Of a DNA stretch of 64,000 bases, positions 1 to 8,263 are shown piece after piece. Under the pieces are notes generated by a model. That model made no database searches and was not told the DNA's origin. It worked only from the letters and a program-made list of their open reading frames with translations. How positions within the stretch are numbered: the first letter of the stretch is position 1; every line of letters begins with the position of its first letter. The DNA comes from Stropharia rugosoannulata (lineage: Eukaryota > Basidiomycota > Agaricomycetes > Agaricales > Strophariaceae). Where the stretch lies: assembly GCA_028532985.1 (NCBI GenBank), contig JANCIK010000002.1, positions 3,844,001-3,908,000 of the forward strand, read 5' to 3'. The position numbers were made by a program, and so were the translations under genes.

Positions 1-17
1 CGGAGCACATACAGCGA

Positions 18-1196
18 TTGTTGCGTGGGAAAGAACCCTTCGAGTGGGGGCCAGCGCAGCAAGCCAGTATGGATGCACTGAAGGATGGAGCGCGGAACGC
101 ACACTGTGTTAAGCCGCTGGACTATACACTGCCAGGACCGATCACGCTGGCAGTAGATACGTCTTGGCGCGCTGTAGGGTTTTATATCTACCAGCAAGAT
201 CCGCTGAACGCGAAGAAGCGTGTGTACGCCCGCTTTGGGTCAATTCTGTTAACTGAGAGGGAACAGCGGTTCTCACAACCAAAGAGAGAACTATATGGGC
301 TATTGCGAGCGCTGCAGGCGTGCTATTACTGGCTCATCGGAGCGCGGAAGTTGGTAGTGGAGACGGATGCCAAATATCTCAAAGGGATGTTGGATAATCC
401 GGGCATGGGACCTAACGCTACCATTAACCGCTGGATAGACAAGATCCTTATGTACCACTTTCAGCTGAAGCATGTAGCAGGCAAAACGTTTGGCGCGGAC
501 GGCCTGTCGCGACGAGAAGGACAACCAGGAGATGAAGAGTATGAGCACTCAGCGGAGGATGATGACCAAGAAGTAGGTCCGCTGGAGTATAAAAAAGTGT
601 ATGAAGAGGATCCCGATCCGCTGAGTTTAGAAGAGTTCAAGGACCAGATCGACGACCGCGGAGGGTATCTACAAGCTGGATTCCTCAACGAGTTGTTTGA
701 TGGTCCCGCTGAGCCAGCTAGAGCGGAGGCACATTCGGTGGACTGTTTCCAGTTAGAGTTGGAGCGGGCGAGAAAAGAGACGAGAGAAGAACAGCGGACA
801 GTGTGTAACTTCCTACAGACAGAGGAGGTGTCGCCCGCTCAGCGGGCGTACTTAGAGAAATTTGTTCTGGCACATGTAATTCCAGAGTCAAAGATAGATG
901 AGTTGGAAGACGAAGAGTACGATGAGCGGAATCGAACGTCAGCGGGGAAGGACATGGATGATAAGCTGCCTATGATAAGGTATTGGCTGCAAAATCCCAG
1001 TACAAGACCCAAGGATATGAGCGAGCGGGAGTATCAGAATTTCATCCGCAACGCACGAAACTTCTTCTTAGACAAGGATGGACGGATGTACCGGCGCTCA
1101 GTGGACGAGGCACATAAGCTGGTAGTTGATCCCGCTCAGCGGACGCGCATGACAGTCTGGGGCACAGAGGCGCATATGCCACACGCAAACTGCTGA
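18..1196 (+). pseudogene. Ty3/gypsy pol: RNase H domain and start of integrase, frameshifted
   Basis: The open frame enters at the end of a reverse transcriptase. It carries an RNase H domain: an AVDTSW first strand (the usual DAS acid region), the SQPKRELYGLLRAL helix, VVETDAKYL, and the family's typical end KHVAGKTFGADGLSRR at about residues 150-166. An acidic linker follows, then the approach to the integrase zinc-binding domain (DKDGRMYRRS, HKLVVDP). The frame then runs out at a stop at 1194. The next frame continues the same domain, reading GHRGAYATRKLL upstream of 1196. So a small indel near 1135-1160 broke one pol frame into two. The frame is open at the left edge and no native start is visible. 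Confidence 0.85.
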
Positions 1197-2410
1197 TGGA
1201 GCGCTTCTGGTGGCCAGAGCTGGAGCGGGATGTCTACTGGTATGTCAAGACATGCCATGTGTGTCAGCTGAGGCAAAAGACGATTATCCAGATTCCGCGG
1301 ACAGAGACACATACGCCGTCCATCTTCCAGCAGCTACACGCGGACACTATGCACATGTCACCTGCCTCAAATGGGTACAACTACATAGTGCACGGGTGGT
1401 GCGCGCTGAGCTCATGGGTGGAAGGTCGTCCGCTGAAGAAAGAGAATGCAAGGGCGATAGCGCAGTGGATGTTTGAGGATATTATCTGCCGCTGGGGATG
1501 TCTTAAAGAAATAATCACAGATAACGGTGGACCGTTCCGCGCAGCGCTCAAGTACTTAGAAAAGAAGTATGGTATTACAGGGATTACCATCTCAGCGTAC
1601 AACTCTCAGGCGAACGGAAAGATAGAGCGGCCCCATTGGGACATCAGACAAATGTTGTGGAAAGCGTGTGGAGGTACCGAGGGCGCACATAAGCGCTGGA
1701 GCAAGTTCTTCTACCATGTGCTGTGGGCGGACCGCGTTACAGTGCGCCGCGGATTTGGGTGTTCACCCTTCTTCATGGTCACTGGCGCGCACCCGATACT
1801 ACCGCTGGACATCGCTGAAGCGACGTGGCTGGTCAAGTTACCAGATCGGGTACTTACCACAGAGGAGTTAGTAGGGTATCGTGCGCGCGCGCTGGCCAAA
1901 CATAGGGACACAGTAGAGGAAATGCGTCAGCGGGTGTCAAAGATAAAGCGGGATGCTATCAGGGAGTTTGAGCGAAAGCACTCCGCTAAGATCAGGGACT
2001 ATGCGTTCAAACCTGGCGATGTCGTACTGATGCGTAACTCTGGCATTGAGTCCAGCTTAAATCGCAAAATGTTGGCGCGCTGGAATGGACCATACATTGT
2101 TATCGCGCGGAAGGAAGGAGGCGCTTATCTAGTCGCTGAGCTGGATGGGTCGGTGCTGAAAGACAAAGTCGCAGCATTCCGCTTAATACCCTACTTTGCC
2201 AGGCGCCAGCTGAGGCTGCCAGCGGACTTAGACGAGATCATTGATCAAACGCGCGAGAACCTCAACAAGATGATGTCAGCGCCAGACTACGAGCCGGCCA
2301 TACCTAAAGACTATATCTTTGATGAACCAGGAGTGGTTTCAGGCAGCGGCCGAGTCTCAGCGGACGAAGAAGATGATGATGAGGATGGGTGGGCGGAGCC
2401 CGATGCTTAG
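1196..2410 (+). CDS. Ty3/gypsy integrase (DDE core and GPY/F domain)
   Basis: This is retroviral-type integrase that would insert element cDNA into chromosomes. Visible parts in order are the rest of the HHCC zinc finger (CHVCQLRQK near residue 22), the DDE core (ADTM, then TDNGGPF, then NGKIERPH as the three acidic positions), and a C-terminal GPY/F module (WNGPYIVIARK) followed by an acidic tail. The length and order fit the C-terminal third of a fungal Ty3/gypsy polyprotein. The ATG at 1196 overlaps the stop of the preceding frame. It is probably not a native start but the by-product of a frameshift within the zinc finger. No chromodomain is recognisable after the GPY/F module. Confidence 0.85.
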   Translation: MERFWWPELERDVYWYVKTCHVCQLRQKTIIQIPRTETHTPSIFQQLHADTMHMSPASNGYNYIVHGWCALSSWVEGRPLKKENARAIAQWMFEDIICRWGCLKEIITDNGGPFRAALKYLEKKYGITGITISAYNSQANGKIERPHWDIRQMLWKACGGTEGAHKRWSKFFYHVLWADRVTVRRGFGCSPFFMVTGAHPILPLDIAEATWLVKLPDRVLTTEELVGYRARALAKHRDTVEEMRQRVSKIKRDAIREFERKHSAKIRDYAFKPGDVVLMRNSGIESSLNRKMLARWNGPYIVIARKEGGAYLVAELDGSVLKDKVAAFRLIPYFARRQLRLPADLDEIIDQTRENLNKMMSAPDYEPAIPKDYIFDEPGVVSGSGRVSADEEDDDEDGWAEPDA

Positions 2411-2530
2411 AGGCACAAAGTAGAAAAGGAGACCACAATAGAGTATATTGGGTAAACTAAAGGAGAAAGGTACAAAAGAAACTAGTTAAGGACCACTTTG
2501 AGGCGCTCAGCGGAGTAATTAAGAGGGTCA
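2411..2530. other. Convergent intergenic gap after integrase
   Basis: This is a purine-rich 120-bp gap between the integrase stop (+) and the stop of the first antisense gene (-). It carries one CTCAGCGG copy at 2506. It must hold 3' ends of both transcripts, but I see no clear poly(A) signal. Confidence 0.5.
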
Positions 2531-3845
2531 TCACTGCGGCGCGGGCTCCTCAGCGGGGCTGGTCCCTGTCAAATCCAAGCTGCGCTGTAAAGTCTCTAAC
2601 TCTTTAACGAGCAGAGCGCGGCGCTTTAGGATGAAGTCGATCTTGTGCAAGTCACAGATGATCTCAGCTTGCAAGTCTCCGATGAGACGGCGAGTGACGA
2701 GCTCGGATGGGTTCCCCGTGTTCAGCGGTTCCTTAATGAGGTTGGTAGCAGCGTCGAGACAGGCATTGACCTTGTCGTTCGAGAGAGTAAGATTGGTACC
2801 TAAAAGAAAATGAAAGAGCTCAGCGGATGCAACAGAGAAGAATAAGGGCAAAGAGCGCACCTTGTACAATGAAAGGAGAATCAGCGAAAGTAGGAACGCC
2901 GTCAGCGCCGAGACGGGCCTTCTTAGAGGAAGCGTCGTGGAACGGTGTGTCGCGCGGAGAGCGCCGGTTGTCAGAGGAGCGGAGTGTCATGCCGCGGCCA
3001 AGCGCATGAGTGCAATGTCCGCTGGCCTCAGTGCGCTCCCGCTGACATAGAAGTAAGAAAGTAACGAGGGAGGGAAGACGCAACAGAACGAACCTGACGA
3101 GGAGTGTCGGGAGGAGGCGCTGAGCGCTTCTTCGAAGGACTAGGCTCTGGGGTATTCTGGCGGCTAGGTACTCCGCCCTCAGTGGCAGCCTCGATCTTGT
3201 CATCGAGGGCCATCTTTTTAAGGAGGAGGTACAGCTGCATGTTAGTAATATCTAAAAAGGTGAAGGAAGTCAGCCACACCTTGTCATCATCGGAATCGGG
3301 GGATGAGGTACCTCCAGGGGCAGAGACCGTCTCAGGATCGGCAGCGGAGCGCGAGAGGAGGCGAACGTTGCGCTGAGCGAGCGGTTAAAAAGATAAAGAG
3401 AGGCAGCAAGCACACAGCGTACTGGTCCAGTGGGAGTATGCATGCGCTGACGCGAGGCAGCGGCTTTCGCTTTTAAAACTTGCTCATGCAGAGTGATAAA
3501 AGCGTTGGCAGCGGGAGAGAAAGTGCGGAAGTGGTGATCCGCCTCTAAGGAGGTATAGATGGCACGCGTCTCGTTGAGGATATCAACAGCCTCGCTGTTA
3601 TTAATGATACGAGTAATGCCACCGTGGGGATCACGCCAGCGGTTCTAAAAAGTTCGAGTGGTCAGCGGAGTAAAAGACCCAGCGGACCAGCTGAGTGCTG
3701 TGCGTACTAAGTCAATAGCCAGAAGCTCGAGGCTCCCGGTATAGTTGGAAGGCATGGCGGAAGCCAAGCCTCTGATATCTTGGATTAATGCCAGCTGGTG
3801 CTTGACATTACTAAAGTTGTACAGCGGAGCGGGTGCGTTGGACAT
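2531..3845 (-). CDS. Unknown 347-aa protein, antisense to retroelement, six exons
   Basis: Exons on the - strand are 3845-3708, 3644-3423, 3372-3280, 3234-3094, 3041-2861 and 2799-2531. All junctions are GT/AG and the phases close into 348 codons. I do not recognise the family. The N-terminus (MSNAPAPLYNF) is followed by a helical segment up to about residue 115. A low-complexity middle is rich in S, P, D and K (SPSKKRSAPPP, residues about 165-185). The C-terminus is a helical segment ending EEPAPQ. There is no signal peptide or membrane helix, and the basic patches (KKRS, SSKKARL) suggest a nuclear or nucleic-acid-binding role, which is inference only. It lies convergent to pol and has its own TATA box 37 nt upstream. 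Confidence 0.7.
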
Positions 3846-3881
3846 GAGTGGCTGAAGGATTCAAAGTAGGAGAGTAGGGCA

Positions 3882-3889
3882 TATATATA
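3882..3889 (-). promoter_or_regulatory. TATA box of the 347-aa antisense gene
   Basis: TATATATA lies 37 nt upstream of the ATG at 3845, just after a CTCAGTGG variant of the island octamer. The position fits a core promoter read on the - strand. Confidence 0.55.
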
Positions 3890-4298
3890 GGCTCAGTGGA
3901 GCACAGAGGACCTAATGAGGGGCGGCCAGCGGCGAGGAATGTGGCATCCCAGTGGACCAGACTCCCAGCGGAGTTATGGTATGAACGCTGGAGGTAGAGA
4001 CAGACCACCACATGCAGGCTCGCATAAAACGGGGTGCAGAGCGGGAGCAGTTTGCTAGACGAAATGAGATCCAGCGGAGAGGTGCGCCTAGCTGAAGGCG
4101 CTCAGCGGAGGCTGATCGTGTGATTACCGCATATGGAAAAATTATGTCCGAATCAGGTATTGGCACCGACAATACATAGTGCCTAACTAGATACTTGTCA
4201 TTTCAAATAGCTATGGAGGCACCACATGTAGAGCCATTTACTCTGGTTACTGTAACAAGGGTACTCTACGGAGTAAACCAAGGAAGGGGCGCAATGCC

Positions 4299-4843
4299 TC
4301 AAACATCCTGACATAATCCTGGTCTCAGCGCAGCGGGGAAGGAAGAAAAAAGGGGACAGACGGGGAAGAAGTCCTCCTGGTAGAAATGCTGGGCGGCATA
4401 ATGGAGGCGTTGAAAGTGTTCGGTGTGATTAAGAACGCCGTAGCGCTCAGCGTCGCTGGTACCACACAGACGAAGCACAAGTTCGGTGTAATACAGCTGA
4501 GCGCAGAGATGAGAAAGAAGCGGTGAATGACAGGTGGACTCGGTCAGCTCTAGGCCGCGCTGCGCGGACTACTCAGTGGGAGTGCATGGACAGGGGAGAA
4601 GGGGCTTACAGCGTGATCTTGAACTCGGTTAAGCAGCGGGAGGCAGACACTCATGGGTAGCTGTTCCTCTGCAGCGGAGTCCAGAATATAGTGAAGGGCA
4701 GTTATATAGATTCGGCATACTCGGGCTACATCGTGGGGAGGAATGTCGCTCAGCGGACGTCTAGACAAAGCATCGAGACGAAGGATGCGAGGATCGGAAT
4801 GTGCAAGTAATAAGAGATTACTCTCAGCGGACAAGGAAGGCAT
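4299..4843 (-). CDS. Unknown 167-aa protein, two exons
   Basis: Exons are 4843-4610 and 4568-4299, with a 41-nt GT/AG intron in phase 0, giving 168 codons. The protein starts MPSLSAESNLL and looks mostly helical, with several histidines and cysteines in the second exon (CHSPLLSHLC, LRLCGTS, HTEHFQRLHYAAQHFY). I know of no matching family. It could be a capsid-like or regulatory helix bundle, but nothing in the sequence decides. It is the second of four - strand genes in the retroelement island, 70 bp downstream of the stop of the next one, with its own TATA-like sequence. The short intron is the weakest part of the model. Confidence 0.5.
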
Positions 4844-4876
4844 GTTGACGTATACGAATACAGACAGAGGGAGTTA

Positions 4877-4884
4877 TATTATAT
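4877..4884 (-). promoter_or_regulatory. TATA-like box of the 167-aa antisense gene
   Basis: TATATAAT on the - strand lies about 33 nt upstream of the ATG at 4843, inside the 70-bp gap that separates this gene from the stop of its upstream neighbour. Confidence 0.45.
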
Positions 4885-4912
4885 ACGTAGATGGTCAGCG
4901 CAGCGGACCACC

Positions 4913-5384
4913 TTAATCAGAGCACACGTCGTCTACGATGAGCGCGGCATCAGGGTCCACTTCTTGAACATCGGCTGCAATTCGCTCAGAAGAAGGCAGC
5001 AGATGGAATGGCATGCCCAGATGACTGTATCGGTCGAGAACACGTAAGGCGGCATTACTGAGTAGGCGGGGGTCGAAGTGATCATCGCTGAATTTCCGCT
5101 GGGCGCGGGCCTCGTAAAACACGATGGTCATGAGGAACGCCAGAAACTGGCGATTAAAGTCGATGAATCTCAGCGGAAGGGCGATGCGGTCCTGTGGAGA
5201 TGGTCAGCGGAGGGGAATCTACGAAACTGAGCCTTACCAGCGCGCGGACAACGGCCTGCGCTGACTGCAAAGGCAGGTGAATCGTAGTTTCAGCGGAGTC
5301 CTCGGTGAGCTCAGCATGGACAGCCAGCTGCTTGAGGATCGTGGTGAACTGGCGGGCGACATTGGTGCGCTGGTAGCGTTGCAT
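4913..5384 (-). CDS. Unknown 141-aa protein, two exons
   Basis: Exons are 5384-5238 and 5191-4913, with a 46-nt GT/AG intron in phase 0, giving 142 codons. The product is a small, mostly helical protein (MQRYQRTNVARQF..., then LRFIDFNRQFLAFLMTIVF) with an acidic C-terminus (VQEVDPDAAL...DDVCSD). There is no signal peptide, and the hydrophobic FLAFLMTIVF stretch is too short for a secure membrane helix. I do not recognise the family. It is the third antisense gene of the island. Its TATA box overlaps a hairpin/polypurine signal that reads on the other strand as a retroelement 3' end. Confidence 0.55.
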
Positions 5385-5415
5385 GACAGAACGAAAGGGA
5401 AGGCTAATGAGCCTG

Positions 5416-5456
5416 TCAACTGAGGACAGTTGATTTTATAGTGAGGGGGAGAGAGC
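5416..5456 (+). other. Hairpin plus polypurine tract (copy 1)
   Basis: The 6-bp stem TCAACT/AGTTGA has loop GAGGAC (5417-5434). It is followed by a T-rich spacer and the purine run AGTGAGGGGGAGAGAG. A second copy is at 8225-8263. The layout is what I associate with the 3' end of fungal Ty3/gypsy elements, where the purine run primes plus-strand cDNA. That association is from memory and untested. On the - strand the spacer reads TATAAAA, 50 nt before the 141-aa gene, so it can also serve as that gene's TATA box. Confidence 0.55.
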
Positions 5457-5821
5457 CCGCTAAAATATATGACCGCGGAGCACGTGCGAAGAAAAGAAGT
5501 CTGCTGAGCGGACCTGAGAAGAGAGAAAGAAACCAGCAAACACGCAGCGGAAGAGAACTGGCTGTGGGAGAGCCCGGGCAACAATTAAGATACCTCCTCA
5601 AAAGTTGGCAGGCTGCTCAGCGGAGCAGAAATCTTAACAACGACTCCAGAAATGGCAAGGTCACACAAATAAAAGAGAGTCAACAAGAAGGCATATTCAA
5701 TTATAAAAGACAATTATCTACTTTACATATGCCAGGTAAAGTAAAAGGGAAGATGGGGACAAGAAAATAAAAGAAACAAAAGCACAAAGGCCGGACCACC
5801 AGCAAAAGCGCCCGCTCGACT
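5457..5821. other. Purine-rich gap with no gene seen
   Basis: The + strand is strongly A/G-rich here and carries octamer copies at 5616 and variants near 5500 and 5545. It sits between the polypurine tract and the stop of the 610-aa antisense gene, so it would be that gene's pyrimidine-rich 3' region. It could also be a decayed LTR, but I see no match to the LTR-like tract at 8263-9690. Confidence 0.4.
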
Positions 5822-7833
5822 TTAGACACTCTCCGTGGGAACCTCATCGGCGTCAGCCTCGCTGGGGACGCGCAAAGGCGTCAAAATGAGAGGACGGAGC
5901 TGCGGGGCAGGTCGCGCTGAAGCAGGCGTTTTCCCTTTTGAAGAGGAAGCGACGGGTGGAGGGAGCTGCGAAGGGCCTGCGAGGGGGGAACCAGAAAGGG
6001 GGCGCTCCGCTGCCGGTTTCTTAGCGGAGCGCTTCTTCTTTTTCTTTTCCTCAGCAATAAGAGCGTCGGCCTCGCTGGCCTGGCGGTTGGCGGCCTCTTC
6101 AAATTCCTGAGACTCCAGTGCATTAAACGCCTCTAAGGTGAGCGCTTGTTCAGGTTGAGGAGAAGGGATGAAGGTCGAGGGATCGTAGCGCGGAAACTTG
6201 GGGTCATAAAATTTCGCCAACGGAGCGACGACAGCGGGGTCCTCGTAGGAGGCGGGGGCGCAGAGGAAATGGTAAGCCTCTTGGAGGCGATCGAGGTCCA
6301 GCCCGCGCAGCGCGTCGAACGTTTCGCAGTCGCGAAAACGGGGTCCGATGACAACGCCAGTGGGGAGAGTGAGAGCCATAGCGCGCGCCAGACGAACGAG
6401 CTCAATGAGCTGGGTGAAATAGAGGCGCTCCGCGGAACGGCGCTGTTCTTCGGCGGCACGAGCCTGCTCGGTATAGGCGCTAAGGCGCGCAAAACCGGAA
6501 AGAAGGCCTAAAAAGAAAGAAAAGGAATTAAGTGAAGACAAAGAAAAGAGAAAAAGGAGACTTACTAGTTAAAGACGTACGATGCCAGAGGGAGGTATCC
6601 TCAATGGCCTTGTCAAGTTCCGCTGGCTCGCAGCAGAATAAACACTTTCCTTTCTGCTGGCTGCTGCAGGTACAGCAGTTTCGAGCCCAGCCTCGGCATA
6701 TGCACTGGTGAAGGCCCTCGTTCATGCGGGCGTTGAAAGGGCGTGCACAATGGTTACAGACCATGCCCTTCTGAAAACATAAGTTAGCGGGGGAATTAAA
6801 TAAGAAAAGAAGGACTTACAATAATGGCGCCCTGAAGGCGATTCTCAGCGGGAAGGGCATCCATGCCAATAGCGTCAGGGAGAGGTGTGCCGGCGACCGC
6901 CATCTTGGCAGAATAAACAGGGGGGAGAACATTGAGGATAGGATAGGTGGACTTGTAAGCGACCTTGTTGCTATCAGCCCGAATAACGGAGATTTCTTCG
7001 ATCCCGCTGTCGGTAATGACTGCGGAAGCGACTGCGCTGAGTAGAGAAGGAGGTAGCGGGGGATCGGGAGAGACCCGCTCAGCCATTTCAGCTAGACATA
7101 AAACATAAATCAGTAGGAACTCAGGAACAAAAAAAAAAAAAAAAAAAGAAAAGAGAAGCGTACCCGCGATGGCCGCGTTGGCGGCGATAGCAGCTTGACG
7201 AGAACGCTTGGGTACAACGACCGCGGGGGGGCTAGCGACGCGCTTGCGTTTATCTTTGCGGATCACGGGGGAAGGGGAAGGTACACGAGGGGACTCCTCG
7301 CCAGAGGACATATGGACGTCGCCCGACAGGTCGATGAAGGGGACTTCAACGGCCGGCGGAGCAGGAGAGGATGGGGGAATGGGACCCACCAGCGGGCGCG
7401 GCCCGGGGCCATCGGTACCGTCCCATTGAGTAGGGAAAGCCGTCTTGAAGAAGCTAGTATAGGACGAGAGGGGGGAGTGTCCAGTTGTGAACCAACGGCG
7501 CGACTGCAATAGCGGGCCTTGAGGAGGGTCGTCGCGGATGAGCATATTGGCAATGGCGGACAAAATGATGCAGAACTCGCGGACTCCAGAGTGGTAAAGC
7601 CCGTCGGAAGGATAAGACGCAAGGTGACTCTCAACAGCGTTATCAATTACACTGCGGAGTTCCTCCAAACGGGTCATTCCATCCTCTGCCAGAGCTTCAG
7701 CGCCTGCTAGTGTCTCGAACTCCCCATATATGGCCAGCGCTGGGCGGAGACGGCGGAATCGATCGGCCTGGTCGAGTTGGGCTTCAACGCGCTCTTTCTC
7801 GCGCTGGCGGCGGTCGAAGTTTCGGAAAGCCAT
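5822..7833 (-). CDS. Unknown 610-aa protein with cysteine-rich module, four exons
   Basis: Exons are 7833-7164, 7091-6820, 6770-6566 and 6507-5822, with GT/AG introns of 72, 49 and 58 nt, giving 611 codons. An alternative GTACGT donor 12 nt upstream of the third donor is also in phase. Exon 1 encodes a charged helical start (MAFRNFDRRQREKERVEAQ), a proline-rich stretch and a basic nuclear-type signal (RKDKRKR, PKRSRQ). Exon 3 encodes a compact cysteine cluster (CNHC, CIC, CCTC, CLFCC) that looks zinc-binding. Exon 4 is helical and ends in Lys-rich and Pro-rich low complexity. This suggests a nuclear DNA- or RNA-binding protein, by inference. No known family is recognised. It has the longest reading frame of the antisense cluster. 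Confidence 0.65.
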
Positions 7834-8224
7834 GAGTACGAGAGAAGGAAAAGGGGAAGGGCAGGAGGTCTGCAGGAGGGGAGGAAAAGAAAGAATGTGG
7901 AGGGACCGAAAGCAGGACGCGATGTTATAAGACAGAAGTTCCCTCAGCGAAAGAATCTTCTGGAAATGAAATAAAGTGTGGCGGCGTCACATAAACTTTC
8001 AGGTAATCTACATGGAGAGCGGCGGTTCAGAAGCGACGGTGCACTGCTGAAAAGGGGAAGGAATATCCTTACACGGAGGAAGAACCAGATAACAATGGAA
8101 GTAACCAGCGGAGACGACTGAGAACTAAAAATAGGCAAATAGGCGCCGGGGAAGCTGGAAATAGAAAATGAGGCACTAAAAGTGCACGCGGGGACAGTAC
8201 TAAGGTCTAAAAATACAGGAGGAG
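7834..8224 (-). promoter_or_regulatory. Upstream region of the 610-aa gene
   Basis: About 390 bp with no convincing gene, pyrimidine-rich on the - strand like a fungal leader. A TATA-like CTTATAAC lies about 90 nt upstream of the ATG (plus-strand 7924-7931). One octamer variant occurs near 8107. Confidence 0.35.
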
Positions 8225-8263
8225 CTTGACTGAGGACAGTCAAAATTTTTAGTGAAGGGGAGA
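8225..8263 (+). other. Hairpin plus polypurine tract (copy 2)
   Basis: The 6-bp stem TTGACT/AGTCAA keeps the same loop GAGGAC as copy 1 at 5416. Two stem base pairs differ but still pair, so the structure rather than the sequence is kept. A T-rich spacer and AGTGAAGGGGAGA follow. The next bases are TGACAGG, so an LTR starting with TG could begin at 8264. Confidence 0.6.

Noticed and set aside
300..688. - strand open frames of 75-82 codons inside pol
   Set aside because: They are antisense shadows of the RNase H frame and have no protein-like content.
7130..7148. Run of A (T on the - strand) as a poly(A) tail of an inserted cDNA
   Set aside because: It sits inside a GT/AG intron of the 610-aa gene, as part of its pyrimidine-rich stretch, with no target duplication.
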